Shown piece after piece: positions 9,869 to 18,991 of a DNA stretch of 64,000 nucleotides. Both the position numbers and the translations under genes were made by a program. The notes beneath the pieces are model-generated. The model was not told where the DNA came from. It worked only from the letters and a program-made list of their open reading frames with translations, and ran no database searches. Each line of letters starts with the position of its first letter. Position 1 is the first letter of the stretch. Source of the DNA: an uncultured Sphingomonas sp. (GTDB taxonomy: Bacteria > Pseudomonadota > Alphaproteobacteria > Sphingomonadales > Sphingomonadaceae); assembly GCF_937871615.1 (NCBI RefSeq), contig NZ_CALMPA010000070.1, positions 1 through 64,000 on the forward strand, given 5' to 3'.

Positions 9869-9960
9869 CCTTTAGGGGAGGGGTTGGGGTGGGGCAGTGA
9901 GAAGCGGCAGGCGGTCGGTCTCGGTGAGACATCCCCCACCCCCATCCCCTCCCCTGAAGG
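9869..9960. repeat. intergenic inverted repeat, G-rich/C-rich mirror arms
   Basis: The left arm at 9869-9894 (CCTTTAGGGGAGGGG...) and the right arm at 9934-9960 (...CCCCTCCCCTGAAGG) are near-perfect reverse complements around a 39-base centre. The element fills the space between the convergent genes csaA and pepN and could terminate transcription from both sides. The C4/G4 runs also allow G-quadruplex formation on either strand. There is no T-tract. Confidence 0.75.
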
Positions 9961-9976
9961 GGAGGGGTGAGCTTCT

Positions 9977-12568
9977 TTACCCCTCCAGGCTTTTCGATGC
10001 CTGTTCGAACAGATCCTTCGACAGCCCCGGCGTCGCGACGATCCGCTCAAGCTCGGCCTTCATCAGCGCGGCGCGGCCAGCATCGAAGCGGCGCCAGCGG
10101 CCAAGCGGCGGCAGCAGCTTGGCCGCTGTTTGCGGGTTGAGCCGGTCCAGCGCGATCAACTGATCGGCGACGAAGCGATACCCCCGCCCGTCGGCGGCGT
10201 TGAACGTGCGCTGGTTGACGCTGAACGCGCCGATCAGGCTGCGCGCGCGATTGGGGTTGGCGAGCGTGAAATCGGGGTGTTCGGCCAGTTGCGCCACCGC
10301 CGCCGGCGTGTCGGCACGGGTTGATAGCGCCTGCGTCTGAAACCATTTGTCCAGCACCAGCGGATTATCGGCATAACGATTGTAGAAGATGTCGAGCGCG
10401 GCCTCGCGCTCGTCCCAGTCGCCGTTGACCAAGGTGGTGAGCGCCGCCTGCCGATCGGTCATGTTGTCGGCCGCCTCGAACTGGCCGAACGCGATCTGCG
10501 CGACATCGCTCGCCCCGCTCGCCGCGATATAGCTGAGCGCCACATTGCGCAGCCGCCGCAACCCTTTGGCATGGGGATTATATTGATAGGGCGTGGTGCC
10601 GTTTGCATCATAGGCCGCGCGCCACTGCCCGGCGAGCGCCGTGCCGAGATCGCGGCGCAATGCCTCACGCGCGGCGAAGATCGCGTCGGGATCGACCGTC
10701 GCGAGCTGATCGCCGATAAAGCCTTCGGACGGCAGCAGCACCGCCTCCGCGATGAATGCCCGGTCGAGCGATCCGTTGGCGAGCGTATTGGCGACCGCGC
10801 GGATCACCGCCTGATGATCGGCGCGCCCCTCCACCGTGGCGGCGACGAGCGTATCGAGCATCAATTGCTGCATCGCCTCATATCGCGCGAAGGGATCGTC
10901 ATCATGCGCCGAGAGGAAGGCGAGATCGGCCGCGCTGCGATCGCTTTCGATCACCACGGGGGCCGAGAAACCACGATTGATCGAGAGCGCGGGGCGTTCG
11001 GCGATGCCATCGAACACGATCGTCTCCACCGTCGAATCGAACAGCACGAGTTGTTCCTCGGTCAGCGGGCGCCCGGTTTCCGTGCCGAACAGACGCAGCT
11101 TGAGCGGGAGGACCATCGGCAGCTTTTCCGCCTGGCCCGGTGTCGGCTGGACATGCTGGGCGAGCCGCAAGGTCGCGCGGCCACCATCATGCGTGACGCT
11201 CGCCGAAACGCGCGGCGTGCCGGCCTGCGAATACCACAAGCGGAAGCGCGAGAGATCGACCTCGCTCGCTTCTTCCATGCACGCCACGAAATCCTCGCAC
11301 GTCGCCGCGGTGCCGTCGAAACGATCGAAATACAGATCGGTCGCGACGCGGAACCGCGCCGGGCCGAGGATCGTCGCCATCATGCGGATCAGCTCGGCGC
11401 CCTTGTTGTAGATCGTCGCGGTGTAGAAGTTCGAAATCTCGATATAGCTTTCCGGGCGCACCGGATGCGCGAGCGGCCCGGCATCCTCCGGGAACTGGCT
11501 GGCGCGCAGCCCGCGCACATCCTCGATCCGCTTGACGGCGGCAGAGCCCTGATCGGCGGAGAAGCTTTGATCGCGATAGACGGTGAAGCCCTCTTTCAGC
11601 GAGAGCTGAAACCAGTCCCGGCAGGTGACGCGGTTGCCGGACCAGTTGTGGAAATATTCGTGCGCCACCACGGCGGCGATGGCATCATAATCATAATCGG
11701 TCGCGGTATCGGCATCGGCGAGGATGTAGCGGCTGTTGAAGATGTTCAGCCCCTTGTTCTCCATCGCGCCGAAATTGAAATCGTCCACCGCGACGATGTT
11801 GAACACATCGAGATCATATTCGCGGCCATAGACGCGCTCGTCCCAGGCCATCGCCGTCCTGAGCGCGTCGAGCGCATGATCGGTGCGCGGCAGATCGGCC
11901 GCGCGCACCCAGATGCCGAGCGTCACCTCGCGCCCCGATTGCGTGATGAAGGTATCGCGATTGACCGCGAGATCGCCCGCCACCAGCGCGAACAGATAGG
12001 TGGGTTTGGGGAAGGGATCGTGCCATTCCGCCCAGTGCCGCCCATCCGGCAGATCGCCCGAGGCGACGGGATCACCGTTCGCCAGCAGCACCGGGAAGCG
12101 CGCCTTCTCCGCGGTCATCCGCACGCGATAGGTGGCGAGCACGTCGGGCCGGTCGGGGAAATAGGTGATGCGGCGAAAGCCTTGCGCCTCGCACTGCGTG
12201 CACAGATTTCCGCCCGACGCGTAAAGCCCCATCAGTTGCGTGTTGCGATCGGGCGCGATCGCCACTTCGGTTTCGATTTCATGCGTGGCGCCGGCCAGCG
12301 GGATAATCAGATCGTCGCCGTCCTGCCGCCAGTTGTTCACCGCCACCCCGTCGACCAGCACGGCGAGCGGGGCCTGCCCCGCGCCATCGAGCCTGAGCGG
12401 CGCGGAATGCGCGCCATTGCGGGCAACGCGGAAGCGCGCCTTCACCGATGTGCGTTCGGGCGCGAGATCGAAATCGAGCGCCACCTCGGGCACCAGCCAT
12501 GCGGGCGGGCGATAATCCTCGCGCCGGGTGATGGCGGGAAGCGCGGCGGCGGTCTGAACGTCGATCAT
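9977..12568 (-). CDS. pepN: aminopeptidase N (M1 family)
   Basis: This 863-residue cytoplasmic zinc metallopeptidase removes N-terminal residues from peptides. The exopeptidase motif GAMEN lies in NFGAMENKGLNIFN. The zinc site is H303-E304-x-x-H307, with the third ligand Glu326 eighteen residues later (LKEGF). The N-terminal beta domain, the catalytic domain and the long C-terminal ARM-repeat domain are all present, and the length matches proteobacterial PepN of about 870 residues. It is transcribed divergently from the M28 peptidase gene across an 80-base spacer. Confidence 0.96.
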   Translation of the reverse strand: MIDVQTAAALPAITRREDYRPPAWLVPEVALDFDLAPERTSVKARFRVARNGAHSAPLRLDGAGQAPLAVLVDGVAVNNWRQDGDDLIIPLAGATHEIETEVAIAPDRNTQLMGLYASGGNLCTQCEAQGFRRITYFPDRPDVLATYRVRMTAEKARFPVLLANGDPVASGDLPDGRHWAEWHDPFPKPTYLFALVAGDLAVNRDTFITQSGREVTLGIWVRAADLPRTDHALDALRTAMAWDERVYGREYDLDVFNIVAVDDFNFGAMENKGLNIFNSRYILADADTATDYDYDAIAAVVAHEYFHNWSGNRVTCRDWFQLSLKEGFTVYRDQSFSADQGSAAVKRIEDVRGLRASQFPEDAGPLAHPVRPESYIEISNFYTATIYNKGAELIRMMATILGPARFRVATDLYFDRFDGTAATCEDFVACMEEASEVDLSRFRLWYSQAGTPRVSASVTHDGGRATLRLAQHVQPTPGQAEKLPMVLPLKLRLFGTETGRPLTEEQLVLFDSTVETIVFDGIAERPALSINRGFSAPVVIESDRSAADLAFLSAHDDDPFARYEAMQQLMLDTLVAATVEGRADHQAVIRAVANTLANGSLDRAFIAEAVLLPSEGFIGDQLATVDPDAIFAAREALRRDLGTALAGQWRAAYDANGTTPYQYNPHAKGLRRLRNVALSYIAASGASDVAQIAFGQFEAADNMTDRQAALTTLVNGDWDEREAALDIFYNRYADNPLVLDKWFQTQALSTRADTPAAVAQLAEHPDFTLANPNRARSLIGAFSVNQRTFNAADGRGYRFVADQLIALDRLNPQTAAKLLPPLGRWRRFDAGRAALMKAELERIVATPGLSKDLFEQASKSLEG

Positions 12569-12648
12569 GGGGGAAATATACTTCGCGCGCGCGGTGGTTC
12601 CATCGAAACCTTGCGCGCGGGGCGCGGGGTGATAGGCAATCGCCCGAT

Positions 12649-14310
12649 ATGAAAGCCATTCACCTGCTGGCCCGCGCGGGCCTGATCGCGCTTTTCCCGC
12701 TCGCCATGCCGCTTTTCGCGCAGGAAAAGACGCCTGCCGAGGTGAACGCGCTGGTCAACGCGCCGCTGCCTGCCGATCAGGCCGCGCTCAAGGCGCATGT
12801 CATGTTCCTCGCATCCGACGCGATGAAGGGGCGCGAGGCGGGGAGCGGCGAATATGACATCGCCGCGCAATATGTCGCGTCGCGCTTCTATGCTGCGGGG
12901 TTGCGGCCCGGTGGCGACGCGGGGGGCTATCTTCAGGCGGTGCCGCTGGTCAGCTATCGCCCCGATGGCGGCGGGCGCGTGGTGCGGACCATGGGCGGGA
13001 AAGCGGAAACGCTGGTGGCGGGAACGGATTATGCCGCGCTCGCCGATCCGCATCGCGCGAAAGTGTCGCTAAGCGGGGAAATCGTCTTCGTCGGCTTCGG
13101 CGTCTCCGCGCCCGATCGCGGGCGGGATGATTATGCGGGCGTGGATGTGAAAGGGAAGATCGTCGCGGTCCTCCCCGGCGCGCCACGCGATATGAACGCC
13201 GAGGAGCGCGCCTATCTCGGCGGCGGCGATGCCAAGGCGAAGGCGGCGGCGGCGCATGGCGCGATCGGCGTGATCCTGCTCGCGACGCCCGGCAGTGCTG
13301 AAAAGGCGCCGTTCGAGCGCACCGCCGAGCGCACCGCCAAACCGCGCATGACCTATGCCGAAGCGGACGGGACGGGGCATGGCGACGCGCCGATCCCGAC
13401 GGTCGCGACGTTCAGCGAGGCGGGCGCGGCAAAGCTGTTCGCGGGCGCGCGCACGCCCTGGGCCGCGCTGGTGAAGGAAGCGAAGAAGAAACTGCCGCGC
13501 TATACCGCCGAGGCGCTGCCCGGCGTGGTGGAGCTTGAGAGCGCGAGCAGCTATGGCAAGGCGGCGTCATCCAATGTGATCGGCGTGATTCCGGGGCGCG
13601 ATCCGGCGCTGGCGAAAGAGGTGCTGGTGCTCTCCGCGCACCTCGATCACATCGGCGTCACCGCGCCCGATGAGAATGGCGATGCGATCAACAACGGCGC
13701 GCTCGACGATGCGATCGGCATCGCCAGCCTGATCGAGGAGGCGAAACGCTTCAAGGCGCAGCCGCCGCGCCGCACGATCCTGTTCGTCGCCTTCACCGCC
13801 GAGGAAAAGGGGCTGATCGGCAGTGCCTGGTTCACCGCGCACCCGACCGTGCCGATTGGCGAAATCGTGGCGGATGTGAACCTCGACATGCCGATCCTCA
13901 CCTACAGGTTTGAGGATATGGTGGCGTTCGGCGGGGACCGCTCGACGCTTGGGCCGGTGATCGCACGAGCCACCGCCGCGATCGGCGTTACCATGTCGCC
14001 CGATCCGATGCCGGACGAGGCGATCTTCGTGCGATCCGATCATTTCAACTTCGTGCGGCGCGGCATCCCCTCCGTCTTTCTGTGGCCGGGCGAGAAGGGG
14101 CCGGGGAAGGACGCGACCTCGACGTTCATGTCGAAACATTATCACCGCCCGTCGGACGATCTGACCCAGCCGATCATGTGGGATCAGGCGGTGCGCTTCG
14201 TCGATGCCAATTATCGTATCGCGCGCGAGATCGCCGATGCCGATGCGCGGCCGGTGTGGAACAAGGGCGATTATTTCGGCGCGCTGTTCGGTGGGCCGAT
14301 GGCGCGGTGA
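12649..14310 (+). CDS. secreted M28 family metallopeptidase with PA domain
   Basis: This is a 553-residue zinc aminopeptidase-like enzyme. A signal peptide covers about the first 24 residues (cleavage near LFAQ). A protease-associated insert follows (about 140-260, with GKIVAVLPGAP), and then the M28 catalytic domain: His331 and Asp333 in SAHLDHIG, Asp353 in NGALDDAIG, and Glu385-Glu386 in FTAEEKG. The product is probably periplasmic or outer-membrane-facing and trims peptides. The start at 12649 is supported by the signal peptide. It lies back to back with pepN; a shared peptide-degradation role is an inference. Confidence 0.88.
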   Translation: MKAIHLLARAGLIALFPLAMPLFAQEKTPAEVNALVNAPLPADQAALKAHVMFLASDAMKGREAGSGEYDIAAQYVASRFYAAGLRPGGDAGGYLQAVPLVSYRPDGGGRVVRTMGGKAETLVAGTDYAALADPHRAKVSLSGEIVFVGFGVSAPDRGRDDYAGVDVKGKIVAVLPGAPRDMNAEERAYLGGGDAKAKAAAAHGAIGVILLATPGSAEKAPFERTAERTAKPRMTYAEADGTGHGDAPIPTVATFSEAGAAKLFAGARTPWAALVKEAKKKLPRYTAEALPGVVELESASSYGKAASSNVIGVIPGRDPALAKEVLVLSAHLDHIGVTAPDENGDAINNGALDDAIGIASLIEEAKRFKAQPPRRTILFVAFTAEEKGLIGSAWFTAHPTVPIGEIVADVNLDMPILTYRFEDMVAFGGDRSTLGPVIARATAAIGVTMSPDPMPDEAIFVRSDHFNFVRRGIPSVFLWPGEKGPGKDATSTFMSKHYHRPSDDLTQPIMWDQAVRFVDANYRIAREIADADARPVWNKGDYFGALFGGPMAR

Positions 14311-14338
14311 TACGTGTGACGGCGCCGCGGCACATACG

Positions 14339-15163
14339 ATGACCCGGCTGTTCGTCTTCGGGCTGGGCTATGCCGCGCGCGCGATCGTCGCGGCGAGCGG
14401 CTGGCCCGCGCTGGGGACAACGCGAGACGGCCGCGACGGCACGATCCGTTTCGATGACGCGGATGCGGTGCGCGCCGGGCTGGCTGCTGCGACGCATGTG
14501 TTGTCGAGCGTGCCGCCGGATGCGGCGGGCGATCCGGTGCTGGCGCGTTATGGCGCGCTGCTCGGCGGGCGTAGGCTCGGCTATCTTTCGTCAACCGGCG
14601 TCTATGGCGATACGCGCGGCGCGTGGGTGGATGAGTGCACGCCGATCGGCGGCGGGCGGCGCGGCGCGCGCGCGGCGGCGGATGCCGCCTGGCTGGCGCA
14701 TGGCGCGCGGGTGTTTCGCCTGCCGGGAATTTACGGGCCGGGGCGCTCCCCGCTCGATCGGGTCCGCGCCGGCACCGCGCACCGTGTCGATATCACAGGG
14801 CAGATATTCAGCCGCATCCATGTCGCCGATATCGCTAGCGGGGTGATCGCCGGGTTCAATGCGCCGGCGGGAGCGTACAATCTCGCCGACGATCTGCCCG
14901 CGAGCCAGAATGAGGTGGTGGCCTATGCCGCCGCATTGCTCGGGCTGCCGCCGCCGCCGCTGGTTGCGCTTGATACGCTCTCGCCCGCGGCGCGCGGCTT
15001 TTATGCGGAGAACCGCCGCGTCGCGACGGGCAAGGCGAAGCGCGTGCTCGGCTGGGCGCCGCTTTATCCCGATTATCGCGCCGGCCTGCGCGCGGTGAGC
15101 GCGATGACGAGGCCGGCCCCGGCCAGCGCCGCGCCGCCGATCGCCAGCGGCGACCAGCGATAG
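14339..15163 (+). CDS. SDR / NAD-dependent epimerase-like protein
   Basis: This is a 274-residue Rossmann-fold protein. It starts FVFGLGYAARAIV, a GxGxxA-type nucleotide motif, and keeps YLSSTGVYGD and FRLPGIYGPGRSPLDRV, which are typical of atypical extended SDRs of the YeeZ kind. The canonical YxxxK pair is not obvious, so catalysis is uncertain. The start ATG at 14339 is 28 bases after the M28 stop and has no strong ribosome-binding site. The last 91 bases overlap the 3' end of the convergent EamA transporter gene, an unusually long tail-to-tail overlap. Confidence 0.8.
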   Translation: MTRLFVFGLGYAARAIVAASGWPALGTTRDGRDGTIRFDDADAVRAGLAAATHVLSSVPPDAAGDPVLARYGALLGGRRLGYLSSTGVYGDTRGAWVDECTPIGGGRRGARAAADAAWLAHGARVFRLPGIYGPGRSPLDRVRAGTAHRVDITGQIFSRIHVADIASGVIAGFNAPAGAYNLADDLPASQNEVVAYAAALLGLPPPPLVALDTLSPAARGFYAENRRVATGKAKRVLGWAPLYPDYRAGLRAVSAMTRPAPASAAPPIASGDQR

Positions 15164-15990
15164 CCTTCGAACAATGTCGACAGCAGCATCGCGATCACCG
15201 GCACGATCACGCTGGAATAGGCCGCCTTGGCCGGGCCGATCACGCGAATCACGTTGAAATAGAGCGGGAAGCACAAGGCGGAGGCGGCCAGCCCGAGATA
15301 GAGGATGCCGGCGATATAGCCCGCGCGCCATTCGAACACCGGCGGGCCGACCGTCGACCACGCCCAGATCGCATCGAGCCCCGCGCCGATCAGCATCGCC
15401 ACCGCGAGCGTCGGGATCATCGGATAGCGCCGCGCCGTTTCGGTCGCTTGCATCACATTGGCGCTGGAGGCGGAGAGGATCGCGCAACAGGTGAGCGCGA
15501 TGCCGAGCAGCGCCGCATCCGATCCGTGCGGATCGCTGCGTGCCTCGTTGATGAACAGCAGCACCACGCCCGCCATCGCCACCGTCGAACCCGCGATCAA
15601 TTGCCGCCCGAGCTTCTGGCCGAGGAAGATGCGCCCGAACAACGCATTGGGCACGAGCAGCAACGCGAATACCACCGCGACCAATCCGGAGGTGATGTGC
15701 TGTTCCGCGCGATAGACGAAGTTGAAATTGAACACGAACTGCGCCGCACCCAGCGCGCCCGCGAACGCCCAGCCGCGCGCATCCAGCCCGAATCGCTCGC
15801 GCCTGACCAGCGACCAGACCAGCATCGCCACGCCGGCGGTGAGGAAGCGATAGCTGACCGACCAGCTCGCCGGCACGACATGCAACTGATCGCGGATGAC
15901 AAGCCAGGTCGAGCCCCAGATCAGCGTCACGATCGCGAACGGGATCAGAATCGCGGCGCGGGTGGAATTGGGGCGGGGCGCGTCGCTCAT
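15073..15990 (-). CDS. EamA/DMT-family transporter
   Basis: This 305-residue inner-membrane permease has about ten hydrophobic segments in two homologous EamA halves. The first half begins IWGSTWLVIRDQL and the second contains the LYLGLAASALCFPLYF segment. Drug/metabolite transporters of this family export amino acids or other small molecules; the substrate here cannot be told. I placed the start at MSDAPRPN (15990), since the upstream 28 codons look non-coding. The 3' end overlaps the opposing SDR gene by 91 bases. Confidence 0.88.
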   Translation of the reverse strand: MSDAPRPNSTRAAILIPFAIVTLIWGSTWLVIRDQLHVVPASWSVSYRFLTAGVAMLVWSLVRRERFGLDARGWAFAGALGAAQFVFNFNFVYRAEQHITSGLVAVVFALLLVPNALFGRIFLGQKLGRQLIAGSTVAMAGVVLLFINEARSDPHGSDAALLGIALTCCAILSASSANVMQATETARRYPMIPTLAVAMLIGAGLDAIWAWSTVGPPVFEWRAGYIAGILYLGLAASALCFPLYFNVIRVIGPAKAAYSSVIVPVIAMLLSTLFEGYRWSPLAIGGAALAGAGLVIALTARRPAR

Positions 15991-16101
15991 CGGCTTTGTT
16001 CCTCCCCGCGCACCGGACGGCGACAGGCGCCCCCGCTCTAGCCGCCCGCGCGACGCTGTCGACCTGAAAACCACGCCTGGATCACAAGCCTGGCTGATAG
16101 G

Positions 16102-18258
16102 TCAGTCGCGCGGCGGCGTTGCATCCGGCGGCGGCGCCCGATCCTCGCGGCGGGATGGCGGCGCTGACGGCGGTGGTGGCAGGCCGCCGGCCTCACGGGG
16201 GCGGTTGACCGAGATTGACCCATCCTGCCCGATCTTGAGATCAAGCCCGATTCCCTGAAGCTGGCTCTGGAGCTGCCCCTGCAACTGCCCGGTGACGGGG
16301 GCGAGCACATTATCCGCAATGTCCCCGATCGCCGCTTCGGGATCGAGTTCCTCCGGTTCGGGCGCTTTCACCACGGGCTTCAGATCAAGCGCGGAAACCA
16401 TGAAGTTGCGCCAGATTTGCGCGGGCACGCCGCCGCCGTGCAGCCCCGGATTGGGCGTGTTGTCGTCATTGCCGACCCACACGCCGACCACCAGATCGCC
16501 CGCGAAGCCGATGAACCACGCATCGCGTCCGCTTTGCGACGTGCCGGTCTTGCCATAAGCGGGGACGGAGAGCGCGGCGGCGCGCCCGGTGCCGCGCATC
16601 GAGGCGGCGAGCAGCTCCAGCATCTCGTCATGGATCGTCGCGGGCATGGTCTTCTGGCCGCCGGTCAGCGCGCTATACCATGGCTTGTCGCCGGCATCCT
16701 TCAGCCCGCGCGGGTGGACCGGATAACGCCCGTCGGCCACCCCGGCGAAGGCGGCGGTGAGTTCGAGCAGCGACACTTCCGACGTGCCGAGCGAGATTGT
16801 CGCCTCGTTCGCGATCGGGGTGGAAATGCCCAGATCGCGCGCGGCGCGGATCACGTTCTTGACCCCCACTTCCTCGGTCACGCGCGCGGCGACGACGTTT
16901 GACGAGCGCTGGAAGGCGCGGCGCAGCGGGATCTTGCCGAGATAATCGTTGCCGTCGTTCTTCGGCTTCCACCCCGCGATTTCGACCGGCGAATCGTCGA
17001 CGATCGTTTCCGGGGTCATCCCGGCGCGCATCGCCGCGAGATAGACGAACAGCTTGAAGGTCGAGCCGGGCTGGCGCCGTGCCTGCGTTGCGCGGTTGAA
17101 CGAGCTTTGCGCATAATCGCGCCCGCCGACCATCGCGACGACCTCGCCGCTGCGCGTCATCGCCACCAGCGCGGCCTGCGCCTGTCGCAGCCCGGCCTGC
17201 CGGATCACGCGCTCCGCGGTGCGCTGGAGATCGCGGTCAAGCGTGGTGCGGACCACCGCCTCGTTGCGAATCTCGCCCGCCTGATCGCGCGCATCGGGCA
17301 GCACCCAATCCGCGAAATAGGTGCCATTGGGAAGCTGCTCGGCCTGTCTGGCGAGCACGCGTTGCGGCTGCACCGCGTCGCCCTCGGCCTTGGTGAGGAA
17401 GCCGGCATCGACCATCGCGCCGACCACCACCATCTCGCGCGCCTGCGCACCCTCCAGATTGCCGGTCGGCGCGAGCCGTGACGGCGCCTTCACTAGCCCG
17501 GCCAGCATCGCCGCCTGCCCGACGCTGAGCTTCTCCGGCGCGCGCCCGAAATAATGGTTCGCCGCGGCGCGCAGCCCATAGACATTGTCGCCGAAATAGA
17601 CGTTCGACAGATAACGCGAGAGGATTTCGTCCTTTGTCAGCCACGCCTCCAGCCAGAAGGCGATCAGCATCTCGCGCAGCTTGCGCCCGGCGGTGCGATC
17701 CGAATCGAGAAAGGCGTTTTTCGCGAGCTGCTGCGTGATGGTGCTGCCGCCCTGGCGCACCCCGCCATGGCCGACATTGGCCCAGGCGGCGCGCAGGATG
17801 CCGCGCGGATCAATCCCCCAGTGCGAATAGAAGCGCCGGTCCTCGATCGCGATGAATGCCTCGCGCACATACGGCGGCAGTTTCGCGGCGTCGACCGGCG
17901 CGCCGATGATCGCGCCGCGCCGCGCGATCGGCGTGCCGTCCGACGCGGTGAGCGTGATCGACGGCGGCGTCGGCGGCTTCAGCGAGCGCGACAATGGCGC
18001 GGTGACGGCGAGCCACGCCACCGCGATGACGATGAGGACGATGAACGCCGCGGCCGCGCGCGCCGCCCAGCGCCAGATGCGCCGGGCGCGATTCGGGCGC
18101 GGATGATGCGGCGGCTCGGGCGGCGGGGGCGCGTCGCCCTCATGCCATGCGTTGAACCCCGACAGCGGCGCGCGCGCGTCCGCCGGGGCATGGTTGTAGC
18201 GCAAGCGGCCAGTTTCGTGGGGATCGGGGTGCATATCGTCGTGTGAGCGCTCGGCCAT
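16102..18258 (-). CDS. bifunctional penicillin-binding protein, class A (PBP1A type)
   Basis: This 718-residue glycan polymerase and crosslinker has a proline-rich cytoplasmic tail, one transmembrane helix at about 65-90, and a GT51 transglycosylase domain (Glu139 in EDRRFYSHWG, GGSTITQQLAKN). The transpeptidase has nucleophile Ser399 (STFK), SSN at 452-454 and KTGTS at 570-574, so both active sites are complete. The C-terminal 70 residues are unusual: a Q-rich GQLQGQLQSQLQG stretch and then a Pro/Arg-rich tail. The gene is transcribed away from the FMN reductase gene. It is distinct from the pbpC gene further right. Confidence 0.93.
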   Translation of the reverse strand: MAERSHDDMHPDPHETGRLRYNHAPADARAPLSGFNAWHEGDAPPPPEPPHHPRPNRARRIWRWAARAAAAFIVLIVIAVAWLAVTAPLSRSLKPPTPPSITLTASDGTPIARRGAIIGAPVDAAKLPPYVREAFIAIEDRRFYSHWGIDPRGILRAAWANVGHGGVRQGGSTITQQLAKNAFLDSDRTAGRKLREMLIAFWLEAWLTKDEILSRYLSNVYFGDNVYGLRAAANHYFGRAPEKLSVGQAAMLAGLVKAPSRLAPTGNLEGAQAREMVVVGAMVDAGFLTKAEGDAVQPQRVLARQAEQLPNGTYFADWVLPDARDQAGEIRNEAVVRTTLDRDLQRTAERVIRQAGLRQAQAALVAMTRSGEVVAMVGGRDYAQSSFNRATQARRQPGSTFKLFVYLAAMRAGMTPETIVDDSPVEIAGWKPKNDGNDYLGKIPLRRAFQRSSNVVAARVTEEVGVKNVIRAARDLGISTPIANEATISLGTSEVSLLELTAAFAGVADGRYPVHPRGLKDAGDKPWYSALTGGQKTMPATIHDEMLELLAASMRGTGRAAALSVPAYGKTGTSQSGRDAWFIGFAGDLVVGVWVGNDDNTPNPGLHGGGVPAQIWRNFMVSALDLKPVVKAPEPEELDPEAAIGDIADNVLAPVTGQLQGQLQSQLQGIGLDLKIGQDGSISVNRPREAGGLPPPPSAPPSRREDRAPPPDATPPRD

Positions 18259-18321
18259 GGGTGCGTTACTTTAACAAGACAGTTGCCGCAAGGGGCCGGG
18301 CCATGCGAAGGGCTTAGCCCG

Positions 18322-18921
18322 ATGACGAATGAAGCGAAAGCGGGAAGCGGCGAAAACAAGCCGCTGGTAGTGGGGATCGGCGGCACGACCGGGGGCGTGT
18401 CCTCGACCGAGCGCGCCTTGCGGATCGCGCTCGATGCGGCGTGCGAGGCGGGTTTTCGCACCCGGATGTTCGGCGGCGCCGATATGGCGAAGCTGCCGCT
18501 TTATGATCCGCGCGCGCCCGAACGCACGCCCGAGGAGCGCGAGTTCGTCGAAACGGTGCGGAGCGCCTCGGCGGTCATCATCGCCAGCCCCGGCTATCAC
18601 GGTAGTATCTCCGGTCTCGTCAAGAACGCGCTCGATCTGCTCGAGGAAACCGCGCGCGATGCGAATCGCCCGTATCTCGCGGACATGCCCGTCGGACTGA
18701 TCGCCACCGCTTACGGCTGGCAGGCGACCGGATCGACGATCGCCGCGCTGCGCTCGATCGTCCACGCGCTGCGCGGCTGGCCGACGCCGTTCGCCGCCGC
18801 GATCAACAGCCAGATCACCAAGTTCGACGATGCCGGCGGCGCGAGCGATCCGGCGGTGGTGGAGCAATTGCGCCTGATCGGGCGGCAAGTGGCGCGGTTC
18901 GCCCCGCTGACTCAACCCTAA
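18322..18921 (+). CDS. NAD(P)H-dependent FMN reductase family protein
   Basis: This 199-residue flavodoxin-fold protein has the GGTTGGVSSTERALR phosphate-binding segment near residue 18, then SPGYHGSISGLVKNALD, the hallmark of NADPH-dependent FMN reductases (YxGSxSGxLKNALD). It probably transfers hydride from NAD(P)H to FMN or a small electron acceptor. The start at 18322 (MTNEAKAG) is preferred over an in-frame start at 18283. It sits just upstream of the catabolic block, and I infer but cannot show that it supplies reduced flavin there. Confidence 0.88.
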   Translation: MTNEAKAGSGENKPLVVGIGGTTGGVSSTERALRIALDAACEAGFRTRMFGGADMAKLPLYDPRAPERTPEEREFVETVRSASAVIIASPGYHGSISGLVKNALDLLEETARDANRPYLADMPVGLIATAYGWQATGSTIAALRSIVHALRGWPTPFAAAINSQITKFDDAGGASDPAVVEQLRLIGRQVARFAPLTQP

Positions 18922-18991
18922 CCTTCTAATACATTTGACTTAGCAAATCGGACGACGCACCCTTCGGGAAAATTTCCGAGGAGAGGTGCGC

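Noticed and set aside
10571-12652. A 693-codon open frame opposite pepN
   Set aside because: It is a shadow of codon bias in a GC-rich gene. Its translation is Arg/His-rich without domains, while the opposite strand encodes complete PepN.
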